Below are positions 47,182 to 57,490 of a stretch of DNA of 64,000 bases, piece by piece. The stretch is from Verticillium longisporum (Eukaryota; Ascomycota; Sordariomycetes; Glomerellales; Plectosphaerellaceae): NCBI GenBank assembly GCA_019188255.1, contig JAETXT010000012.1, positions 1,426,001 to 1,490,000 on the forward strand, written 5' to 3'. The position numbers and the translations under genes are program-made. Every line of letters starts with the position of its first letter. Position 1 is the first letter of the stretch. The notes below the pieces were generated by a model that saw only the letters and a program-made list of their open reading frames with translations, had not been told where the DNA came from and did no database searches.

Positions 47182-48868
47182 TCAAGCGTTCGTGGCAGCC
47201 TGCGAGGCGCCACGGCCGCGGGGGCACCCCGGCCACGGCCCTGTCCGCCGGTGAAGTTGCCACGGCCACCGCCCTGGCTTCCCTGGCGCTGGCCCTCGAA
47301 ACCGCCGCGTCCGCGGCTGGGAGCGCCGCCACGTCCGGAAGCGTAGTTGCTGCCACCGTATGCGCCAGCCTTGGGACGGCGGGCCTCAACATGGATTGTC
47401 TCGCCGTTGACGGTGTGGGGGTTAGCGGCGGCGGCGGCCTGGTAGCCGGCCGCGGTCGCGAACTCGACAAAAGCGCAGTTCTTCTGGCGATTGACATCGA
47501 AGTAGGTGAGCTCACCGTGGGCGTCGAGAGCAGCGCTGAGGTCCTCAGTCTTGACCTTGTCGGTGACATACTTGACGTAGCCAAGGGTGTCCTTGTTCTC
47601 GGTGGGAGGGCCGGAGATGGACTGGGGGCGGTTCTGGCGTTTGGAGTCAGAGACGGACTGCCACTCTGTGGCAGCCTGGGAAGCTTCCTTGGACTCGGTA
47701 GGCTGCTGAACGGCGGCGCTGGGCTGAGGGATGCGGCTGCAGGGGCGGCAGCGGCAGGAGTAGCTGAAGCGGGGGCAGCCGACTTCGCGGCGGGAACAGC
47801 AGCCTTGGGGAGGGGAACGGCGGCCTTGGGTCCGACAGCAGCGGCAGCGCGGCTGGCCCAAGACATGGGCTTGGCGGGAACAGCAGCAGCAGGCTTCTCG
47901 GCCTTGGCAGGAGGAGCAACGGGAGTCGGGCTGGGGTCGGTAGGCTTCTCAGCCTCCTTAACGTCGTCCTGCGCAACCTCGGCGGCAACAGTCTCAGGGT
48001 TCGTCTCAGCGGCAGCCTCAGGCACAGCTTCGACGGGCTCCTCGGCCTTGGCCTCGTCAGCATCGCTAGCAGCCTCGTCAGTGCTGGCGGCAGTCTCCTC
48101 GACGGAATCCTCGAGCTTCTTATCGACCTCGTCAGCATCAATGGCAGCCTCCTCCTTAGTCTCCTCCTCAGCCTCGACGGGAGCCTTCTCGGCCTCAGCG
48201 GCAGGGGGCTTGGGCTCAATGTTCACTTGCTCCTCCTGGGTCTCGACGATGGCCTCCTCCTCGCCTTCCTCGTTGACAAAGCGCAGGATATCGTTGACGA
48301 CGAAGTAGCCGGAAGGCTGCGGTGCGAGGACGAAGGTCTGGACGAACTTCTGGGGCTCAGCAGCCTTGTTGGAGGTCTCGCCGATGACCTGGATGACGAT
48401 GTTGTCGAACGAGGCCATAGAGTCGACGTTGGTGACGCGGACCTTGCAGTCCTGGAAGTCGAGCTCCTTGATACGCTCCTGGATGGCCTGAGAGAAAGGA
48501 AACGAGGTCAGACAAGAAACGACAAGGCAGACCAGTGGGGCTACTCACATTTCTACCCACGGACACTGTGGCAACCTCGGCCTCCTTGCCGTAGACGAAC
48601 TGGGAGCGCTTGCCGTAGAAGAGCTTCAGGGGATTAGCAGGCCGATGGCAGCATGGCAGCGGTCAGGCAGGCAACGTACGTGAAGCTTCTCGGGTGTCTT
48701 GCTCAGGGTGGTGTAGTACTGCTCAACGAAGTACCAACCGACCTCATCCTTACTGAGGTTGGCGTTAGAAGCCGAAGAGGGAGAGGAATCAGTGGCAGCA
48801 GCGACGGACGATTGATCGGCATTGCCCTTGTACTGTTCCTGCGCCGTGAAGTTTCCGTTGGCCGCCAT
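47182..48868 (-). CDS. NTF2- and RRM-domain RNA-binding protein, G3BP/Bre5-like (two frame breaks)
   Basis: Cytoplasmic RNP protein of the G3BP/Bre5 type: an NTF2-like dimerisation domain, an acidic linker, one RRM and an RGG tail. The family works in deubiquitination (with Ubp3) and in stress granules. Exons are 48868-48680, 48623-48549 and 48487-47182. The NTF2 fold starts [34 protein letters not shown] and includes GYFVVNDILRFV. After an E/A-rich linker and PMSWASRAAAA, the frame breaks at GG 47735-47736. It continues IPQPSAAVQQPTESKEASQ and the RRM (YVKYVTDKV, KNCAFVEFATAAGYQAA). A second break in a five-G run at 47220-47224 separates GRGRGAP from the natural end RGRGASQAATNA. Both breaks fit one missing C in the coding strand. 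Read literally the protein is scrambled after the linker. Confidence 0.85.
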
Positions 48869-50095
48869 GGTTGCGTATGTGATATTTCTGATCTGGCGCA
48901 ACTCGAACCGGGATGATCGGGTCTGACGATGTCGACCGGACCGATGTGGATGGGATTAGACTCGTTGTACGTAGGCGACGACGAGTGTGCGTACAGCTGC
49001 TTCGCTGCAGACAGAGTTAGGGCCAAGGAGTCTGGCAGAGATGGATGCAGACAGGGCTGCCGAGCTTGATGGCTTACCTTGAGGTGCGAGGCAGGGCAAT
49101 CGTTCGAAAGGACCGAGTCGCAATGGGTTGGCGTTCCGTTTCAAGAACAAGGACCAAAAGCCGAAATTATGTAAGGAAGGAGGATGATGGGAGTGGACGT
49201 TGGAGGGAGGAGAATGGTGAACAGAGGGAGGGAGGGAGGGAGAGACGTTGGGTTCGTGTGCGGGCACAAAGAGATTGTTGGAGGGAAGTGGCTGAGATGC
49301 AGTCGTGGTGATGTAGTCGCGAGTGATGGACGGACGGGATTGGGATTTGACTTGGGGGAGATAGACGACAGACGGGAAGGGCCTCGGGGAAGGTGGTGGA
49401 AAAAACACGCCCGGGTGATCACGCCCTGCCCTGTGCTTTCCCCAAGATCCAGCCAGGAGGACTTTGCACGCAAGGGGGGGAGACTCGGTGCGCACGCTTA
49501 GGCACCGCGACGTGTCATGTAGCTGCGAGCTAGGTCAATGTACCATCTAGGCAGCTTAATCATCGCGTCCGTGCCCCACCTGCCGCCGCCTTGCAGTTGC
49601 GACCCGTCAAGGTGTAATGGCCCAATCTTGACTCTCGAGCTGTGGCAGGAGCTGGGAGCAGCTTGGGTGCTCCCTCTAGGTACCTACCTAGGTAAGCAGC
49701 TAAGAGCAGTCTGACGGCACACGACAGCGCGCGGTGTGGTCCATGCTTCAACGTGGTCATCAAATGCCATTGGCATTTCGGTACACGACGATTGGGGCAG
49801 AAAGTCATGTCTTAGAGTAGACTGGAACACCATCTGGCCGGCTCCACCAAGCTCTGCTTGTACCTCTTATGACCATCAGGCAAAATCACTCAGATGCTGC
49901 TGACCATTACGCAAACAGCGAAAGATCATCGCATCGCGTGAGGCAATGCAAGCACCTGGAATTTGTATATCGTGAATGGCATCGACGGGAGGTCGGGCAT
50001 GCAAAACAATCTTCTACATCTTGCTCCTTGCTGCTCTGAAACTTTTGATAATACTACAGCCAACGATGCGGGCCATATTGTTTGATACAGCGCCA
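48869..50095. other. Intergenic with purine repeat and palindromic motif
   Basis: Promoter of the NTF2-RRM gene and 3' flank of GPI13. A GGGA tandem (49217-49241), a C/T-rich leader on the minus strand and the nested palindrome CTAGGTACCTACCTAGGTAA (49678-49697) are present. No gene recognised. Confidence 0.4.
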
Positions 50096-53000
50096 TCAGT
50101 CGGCGAATCCAAACACCTCACTCACAGACAGAGTGTTTGACCTCACACCCGCCAGAGTCACCACGATGCACACCAGATCCACGACCAGCAACAAGACAGC
50201 ACCCATCATGAACCTCGGGCAGAACACCCTGTACAGCATCAAGTGTCTCCTCAAATGCCCTGCCCAAGCCATGGTAGCCAAGCTTTCGACGGCAAAGAAG
50301 GACACAAACGCCGCCAGCGCTCGACTGGCACTCTCCAGCACGCCTTTTCTCTTGGGTCCGACCTTCCACAGCACCACAAGAGGCACCGCTGACGCTGCGA
50401 TGATCTGCGCACCAAAGTGGTTGAGGGCCACAACGATCGGTGTCCATGGGTAGCGGATCGTGAACAGTGGAATAAAGGCACTGTCCCACTGAATGCTCGA
50501 AGGGGTGGCCTGATGGCCAGTCTTGAAGTAGGCGAAGTTGCCGAGGAGAGCAAGCATGACAGGGCCAATCGACTCAGCGGTCAGGCCGTTGAGGTCGAGA
50601 ATCTCCATGAGCGACATTGTCTGCCAGAAAACCAGGGCGAGGGCGCCGCCACCAATGGGCTTCGATAAAAGGATGCAGCCGGCGAGGAGGTTCATTGGCA
50701 GAAGTAGATAGCGCGCGCCGTTGGTGTTTCCGTAACCAAGAATGACAACTTTGTTGCTGCCGTCGGGGGCGCGAGACTGCACGACCGATACCAGAGGGGG
50801 CGCCCAGACGAAGGCTGTCGTCCCAGCCACAAAGACAAGGGCGAGAACCAGTTGGGCCACGTACACAGCGATTGTCTTGAGCGTCTGCTCAGGCAGACCA
50901 GGGACCCACTCGCCGTTGTCTGCAGCATCAAGAACCCAGTAGAGAGCGGCCATGAAGAGGCCAGCCCTGTAGATGTAGCCAATCCAGGTTGGGCCCAGGC
51001 CTTCCCATGACCGTGAAGGCACGAGGAACGACTTGATGATAGCAGGGAGAGCAAAAGCAACAACAAAGGGGATGAGAAGCTGCCATCCAGCCGACGTCGA
51101 GGATGACGACGAGGCATAGTAGGTGGATGTGCAATAAGGCATCTGCTCCTCGCGGCAGAGCTTGGAGAAGGAGGCTGCCCTGCCCAGAACGATGAAGAGA
51201 ACCGAGTGGTAGACAGCAAGGGTGCGCTCCACAGGAGAGGGGATGGAAAAGGATGCGACAGCGCTGATGGCGCCAAAGGTGGAGATGAAGAAGAGGAGGA
51301 TGGAATCCTCCCAGATGGTGTACGAGTTTGACGCAAATCCAACAGACTGACTGACAGTAAATAGGACAGAAAGCCAGCCCCAGACGGAGGTGGGCAAGAT
51401 GTTGAGAAGGCCCTTTCCAGCGTCTGTGAGAGCTACAAGAGCGGCCACAATACTAGCGAAAGCAGCAGCCGCCGCTGCATAGGTCAGATCGTTGACGCCG
51501 AGGAGCTGAGAGCCGGCAGCCCCAGCGAATGCTCCTGGGATGGCGCCCACAAGAGCCGCGACGACAATGTTCTTGTGAAGCTGCGTATACTCCGGCGAAG
51601 CAGCGCCCACGATGCCTTGAAGCTCAAGCTTCTTCTCAGCAAAGTCAAGCTCAATGTCTGTGGCTGCGAAATCCTCGTCTTCGTCGCGGGACGCATATAC
51701 TAGCAGCATGATGACACCCGCCGCCATGACGATGATGCCCGTGATCATCTTGGGTACATCAAATCGTGCCCAAAGATCCTTGCACACCTGCAGGGTCTCC
51801 TCCTGGAAATTCCTGAATGACTGATATGAAGCGGGCCACGACTTGGTAGCCCACGCGCCATGCGCCTGGGTCCAGCTCGCATGGGTCGGGCTCGACTTGG
51901 ACGAGCTCTCCATGCCACGTGCAGCGAAGTAGGAATCTTGGTATCGTTGTGTGCCGGCAGCCGAGATCCGCGAGACGGCAGCCAGGTTGGCCCAATCGTT
52001 GCCCTTGACACCAGCAAATGCCTCCTCAATGGGTCCTCCCAGGTTGTTGAAGGGAATGGGGATACCGAGCAGGAGGGCCACCGTAGGCACAAGATCAATC
52101 TGGTTGACAGGGCGTTCCTTGCCTGTTGCGGGCGGCTGCACATGATTGGGGTCGGTTCGGCCGAAGAAGGGCCTCTTGCTGTACATCCAAAGGGCTGCCT
52201 CAACTTCGTCATCGGATTCGCCGCCGTGGTCGTCCTATTCGTTCATGCCGTTATCCCCCATCACAAACAGAACGGTATCGTCATCGATTTGTGTAGATAG
52301 GTCACGCAGTCAGGCACCCATCTGATTCAGCTTCGCCTTCATGGCGGGGTGGTCTGGGCCATATCGGTGGCCCGCATGATCGACTCCAAGAAGATGTCCG
52401 ATGAGGACGTCCCATTTCCCCTTGTTCTCGGGCTGAAGTAGGGGCGCTAGGTGATCAATGACGCCAGTGTCGACCGTGTGCAGGTCCCAGACGTTGAAAC
52501 TGTCGTACGCGCGGCTGATGTTGGGCTCGAAGTAGTCGGGGAACAAGGACACCCAGGTATCGTCGCCAATGTGAACAATGCGCTGCCCCAGGCCCTTCAT
52601 CTGCATAAGCAGGTTATCCTCCTCGATAGCCGTGCCCGCAAAATTGCTACCAGCGTCGATGAAGGTCGGTAGCGTTCCGGTCGTCAAGCCCTTGAGCCTC
52701 TGCAACGTGGCCGTCGGAGGGTCGGCAATAAAGGGTCGAAGAAAGGCGTTCTGCGGCGACTGGAGCGCCGTCTCGTGCAGAAAGGGAAACGCGTTGTGGA
52801 AGGGCGCATTGTCGGCGACGGGCACGGTAAAGTCGTACCGCAGCGCATCAATGATGACGACAACGGCCTTGTCGAAGGACTTGGGATGCCAGCAGCCGCC
52901 CTCGACGGTGCCCATCCCCTTCCAGCTCCCCGCCGGCTCGACGGGCGGCACGGCGCACTCAGACTTTTCGTCCAGCACCATGCGCGTCAGCAGGAAGCCG

Positions 53001-53305
53001 CTCGTGAAGAGCAGGATGCCCACGGCGTGGATGCAGAGCAGCCAGAGCCAGAAGCCGACGGCCCACCACCAGCGCCGCCCAAAGGCGCTCTTGCGGCGGG
53101 CCTCGAACGCCTTGCGCTGGAGTTCGGATGCGTTTGCTTTCGTCTTGGGCGCGCCATCTTGTTGTTGTTGTTGTTGTTGCTGCTGCTGCTGCTGCTGCTT
53201 CGCGGCGTCGGATGCCTCTTTCGCTCGCTTTGCACGGGCGTATTCCGCCGCGATGGTTTTGTAGTCGGCCGATGGGGCGGGCTGTTTGGAATTCGGTTGG
53301 GCCAT
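50096..53305 (-). pseudogene. GPI13: GPI ethanolamine-phosphate transferase 3 (GPI13/PIG-O) with two in-frame stops
   Basis: ER multi-pass enzyme that adds phosphoethanolamine to the third mannose of GPI anchors, the site later joined to protein. The frame is uninterrupted by indels for 1070 codons. It starts MAQPNSKQ, then a cytosolic Q tract (about 53160-53199), one helix, then the alkaline-phosphatase-like lumenal domain (VVVIIDALRYDF, LPTFIDAGSNF, GHLLGVDHAGHRYGP). The C-terminal half has about 13 helices. Two codons are stops: TGA at 52312-52310 (codon 332, in QMGA*LRDL, where the family has Trp) and TAG at 52237-52235 (codon 357). Between them the metal-binding motif normally MGDHGM reads MGDNGM (AAC at 52252-52250), while GDHGG-type DHGGESDDEVEAALWMYSK is intact. 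GPI13 is essential in yeast, so sequence error or RNA-level repair must be considered before calling it dead. Confidence 0.85.
53160..53199 (-). repeat. CAG/CAA tract in GPI13
   Basis: Encodes about 13 glutamines in the cytosolic N-terminus ahead of the first membrane helix: pure GCT-type followed by GTT-type triplets on the plus strand. Confidence 0.85.
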
Positions 53306-54007
53306 GGCCGGCTCGGGTTTCGTGGTAGGAAAGTAGACAAACAATAGAAGAAGAAGAAAGAAAGAAAAGAGACGGTTTTAGGAGCGGACGGACTGTGCCA
53401 TGGGAATTGGAAAGGGCTTTGCAGACTCGCCGTGTGCTGGTCAATGGCAGGCAGAGTCTGTAGGAGAAAGAATGGAGTCGTGGAAAGCAGAGAGAGGGTC
53501 GCGCCGACGTCGTCCGTGCCGTGACGGGACGGACCCTCAAGGTTGTGAACGCAATGTGGGGTCGCCGCCCTCGCTGCTTTTACTTACACAAGCTTCTTAC
53601 CTATCCCCTTGACAGCCAGCCAGCTCCTGGGGCCGTCCGTACGATAAACACATCATAGCAAATGTAGCGATCTTGATGTTGTTGTATTGCACGCAAAGTC
53701 TTTGGTTGGTCTGGGGAAAAGAACAAAATCTTTCAAGGTTCGTACATCATCAGAGGTCTACAGATAGGTCGAAATACAATCATGCCCGCCAACGCCATTG
53801 CCTTTCCTTGATGCCGGGACTCAATGCATGTCATGATTGACCAGCATCATCAGAGATCCAATCTTCTGCGGCATCGTCCGCACCGGAGCCTTCCCTGCCC
53901 ATTTTTAGGGGGGTGGCGCTCATCGCAAAGAGATGAGGCACTCAGTAGTGCCAGAGACCGTCCCCGCCGTCCGAGTCTTTCTCATCTCCCTCCTTGTTGT
54001 TCAACTT
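53306..54007. other. Intergenic, GPI13 promoter
   Basis: Promoter side of GPI13 and 3' flank of the b561-like gene; an [26 protein letters not shown] purine stretch occurs at 53346-53370. No gene seen. Confidence 0.4.
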
Positions 54008-56677
54008 CTAATCGAACATGTCGGCTCCTGTCGGCCTACTCTCGCTTCGCCTCCTCTCCTGTCTCCTCCTTCGGCGATTGTCGGCCGCCGAAGCTGTTGG
54101 CTTGTCGCCGGCGCCCCCAGGTGACGGACTCATAGCGCTCCACGTACCGTGGCTTTCCGGGCTACCAATGCTAGAGGCTTCCGGCGGCGCCAGAGATGCG
54201 CTTCCTGCCGGCTGGCCAGAGTAGTATGCCGAGTCCTTGGGCTTGCGCCCCTTGGCAAACGCAGGGTTCGGTGGTGATAGCGGCGGCAAGGGTGCCGCGT
54301 CGGTAACAGCGCTTTCTGCTGCAAGCTCAACTCGACGCTGGCTGGAGTCACGTCTATATCGTTGCCGGCTGGGTGACCCGGTGCCGATGCTGCTGACTGA
54401 ATTGTCGCGCCTCCTCCCCTGGTCCCTCCTTGAAGCCGCTGCTTCGTCATCTGTGAGTCTGCGGAGCGTCACGTTCCTGTCCTTGTCGTCGTGCATCTTG
54501 ACCTTGACGCTGACAGGCCCGCTGGGGGTATAGGCCCTATGCCTCGCCTCCACTGCCGCCGCGAGTGCGCCGGCTGAAGCTGCTGCCGCTGCCGCTGCGC
54601 GTTGTCCTTCTGCGCGTCTCCGCTCCGACGGTCGCCGGTGTGGTCTTCCGCCAGGAGAAAAGTAGGATTCACTTCCCGACTCATGATGAAGGACACCTTG
54701 TGGGTCGGCTGGCATGGCCGGTATAACGGCCGGTTCAACCACGTCTGTTCTGGCCTGCGAGTCGGTGCGGGAACGAGACGCGGGATACGGAGCTGGTATA
54801 GGAGGTGCCCCAGCTGGTAGAGGTGGCATGGGCGGGCCACTGTGTCCCGAGTCCGCAGGTCGAGGCTCGAACTGTGAGGAATCCTCCGTCAACCCAGTGA
54901 CCGACGTGCCAACGGCTGAATATGGGGCCTGACGTCCGGATGGCCGTCGAGAATGTCTTCTGGTTCGTGATGGTGAGGAGTAGCCGTCGCCCGTATATCT
55001 GGAAACCATGGTCTCCTCTTCATCTCGGTACCTGTAGTCCTCCTGTCGCTTGTTCTTGCGGTCTGCCAACTTCTTTGCGAACCATCCGAGTCCCAGGCCT
55101 GCCAGTATACCATTTCCTTTACCTCCAGCTCCAGCCGCGCGGTCCCCATCACGCCTCCTGGAGGGGCTCACGTAGGACGAATAGTCAGAATCCTCAATCC
55201 CATAGCCTGAGCGAGTTCTGGCGTGCGTAGGACGAGTGGTGATGGGTCTGCTGTTTTGGGGGCGCTCCTCGGCTGCACTCAGGGCCTGAGCAAGATGTGG
55301 GTTGCCGGGGGGTGGCAGCAAGGACGCCGTACCGGCATCGTGTCGAGTGGTTTCCGTATAGTCGCTGTATTCACTGATAGCCGGGGCTGTGCCTCGACCG
55401 ACTCTATCTCGACGAGGCGTTTCGGTCGAGACGGCGGAATACTCGTCGTTGTAGTGTTTCTTTTCCCGGCGGTTCATCATGCCGGACACGAGCTTGCCTG
55501 CTCCCAGTGCCGCGCCAACACCGAGCATGGCTTTCATGAACCCACCTCCCTTTTTGTTATCCTCTCTGCGGGAATCGAATTCAGTGTACTTGTCGTCGTC
55601 AATGTAGCTCGCCGACGGTCTCCGAGCGCCTGCATAGGATGTCGACGGTCGTCCGCCGCCGACATAGCTGGTGGAAGCTCTTCGCGAAGCAATGACCTCG
55701 GGGGCTCTGTTTCGGCTGCGGCTTCGGGATCGCGATCCACTGCGACTCGTGGCGTTATCCTTCTTATTGTTTCGTCGACGCGTAAAAGCCCAGAGCGCTC
55801 CGCCAGCCGCCAGCGGTCCAAGCCATCGGGACATGCCTCCACGACGTTCCGTTTTCTCCGTAACTTCTGTGCGGTATTCCGAGTCAGGGCCATACGTCAG
55901 TTCGGAGCGACCTCCTCTGGTGTAAGCATCCCGGTCCTCGAATTCTCCCCTGCGGTAGTCGAAGATGAAGTAGAGCAGAAAGAGAAAGGCCATCCACAAC
56001 GAGTACAAAATGAACAGGTACTTGGGCGATCCATACAGCGTGAGACCGAGAGGAACCTGAATGATGCCGAGAAGGGCAATCAGCCGCCCGCTCCACTGTT
56101 GGAACATGATCCGGATGGATCTCCCCTGCACGTGCCGGACGAGTCGTCCTCCAATGGCCAGGAGCAGAAACATGTCGTAGATAGGTAGACCGATGGCTTG
56201 GTGAGGATTGGTCCAGCTCCTGTTTGGAGCGACTGCGAACCAGCCGAGGACGAAGACGACGGTGAGCAGCAGGATGTTGAAGATTCCAAGCATGGCGTGG
56301 TATTTGATGGCGAAACCAGGACGTCTGGTGTAGAACCGGGCGAAGAAGACTGCTGCTGGAACAAAGAGAAGAAAAACGAGGGCGCCAATCACAGCATGTG
56401 CCATGATCAGGCTGTGGTATTCGGCCACGGTCGAGAAGCGGTTGGCCATGCCTGTGGCAAACGCGGGTTAGCATGTGCGCAATGTAGTGAGGCATGATGG
56501 AACGTGGAGGGCAGAGGTCGGCCTACCGTTGTATCGCATCGTCTCGAAATTCAAGCCTTGCAAGTTTGGCAGCAGAAAGGTGTTCTTCTCAAAGTCCCAG
56601 GTGCCATCGCCGACAGTCATTGTGTTCGAGTCGTACTGCGCGCCGCCTGGGGCCGAGTATCTGTCTGCCGGCGCCAT
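54008..56677 (-). CDS. Cytochrome b561-like membrane protein with long disordered tail
   Basis: Predicted membrane electron-transfer protein of b561/ferric-reductase type. Exons 56677-56527 and 56451-54008 give 864 residues. After a short lumenal leader there are five to six helices. Histidines sit at b561-like places: EYHSLIMAHAVIGALVFLL, IKYHAMLGIFNILL, NPHQAIGLPIYDMF and RLVRHVQGRS. The position that is usually HRWLGR reads QQWSGR, so one haem ligand may be missing. From about residue 230 to the end the protein is cytosolic, Arg/Ser/Tyr-rich and low complexity, with repeats such as RRASTSYVGGGRPSTSYAG and Gly-rich amphipathic patches (GGFMKAMLGVGAALGAGKLV, NGILAGLGLGWFAKKLADRK). Family assignment is by helix and histidine pattern only; the tail is unexplained. 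Confidence 0.75.
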
Positions 56678-57490
56678 AACGGCGACGACAAGGAGGGGTC
56701 GTAGTCAATAGGATTGTTGGAGGTTGGAATGTTGGAGGGTCGGTGTCTTGGCCTTGGTTGACTTTTCGCCAGAATAGGAAGGGAATTATCGGCCGAGGTG
56801 GTGGAGGACGATGGGAGACCGCTCGACTGGTATGTTCAAGGTGGGGGGCCAGTGTTAATGGCGGTAATGTTATTTCGAAGTACTTTGGCCACAATGTGTT
56901 TCTGTGGAATTCATAAAGCCTTCGACAGTGCCAATGCTGAGATGTCCAGAAGCCGGATGTGACGGTATGTCTGGGCTAAGCTGTGGTGTCCTTGAGTGGT
57001 TGTGCAGTTGACCGTTGTCCTGGGAGGAAGGGGGGTTGCCTGATAGCTTGATTGCGCGGGGTGACGGGGCAACGGGCGGGACCGTCGCCAACAGCACGAA
57101 CAGTGACAGCGCATTGTACACGGGGGTTTTCCTCTTGGTTACATGACGAACGTCACTGTTGATTGGTGGGAGCTCTTATCGTATTTATCGGCAAACAGGG
57201 CCTCTGTGTTAGTCAGCCTTTCCAGTCTATTTCCAGGCTGGCCAGCCTGGGACATGCGCCTGGACCAACGCTTGTCTGGGCTTCGAACTATCCACCCAGC
57301 GGCCAGGTCCCTGTCCAGCCCCCCAAACCGAGGCAAATGAAGTAACATCATCAGCATCCTCCCTCACCTTTGCACGCTTAGGAGGGTTTGCAAAATCTCT
57401 AATGACTGGTATAACCAGGTCCGAAATCAGCAAACTCGCTCTCCTGTGCAGCAAACTACACCCAACATCGGTAGCCATAGAACAGCTGCC
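56678..57490. promoter_or_regulatory. Divergent intergenic region between b561-like and CAB4 genes
   Basis: 0.8 kb between outward-facing start codons; no coding frame recognised. CAB4 could start 15 codons earlier at 57446 in the same frame. Confidence 0.4.

Noticed and set aside
47118..48308. 396-codon plus-strand frame
   Set aside because: Exact antisense of the Ala/Glu/Val-rich linker and RGG part of the NTF2-RRM gene; the Ala/Ser/Gly-rich translation is a mirror effect of codon bias.
50692..51342. 216-codon minus-strand Ser/Leu-rich frame
   Set aside because: Another register of the same strand as GPI13; the GPI13 frame carries all the family motifs.
52235..52330. Intron removing both GPI13 stops (GTGCCT...AATAG)
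   Set aside because: It would remove DDDTVLFVMGDNGM, clearly conserved coding sequence of the catalytic domain.
55223..56188. 321-codon plus-strand frame
   Set aside because: Antisense to the b561-like gene, which has helices, an intron with proper ends and a conserved start; no protein-like motifs in the antisense reading.
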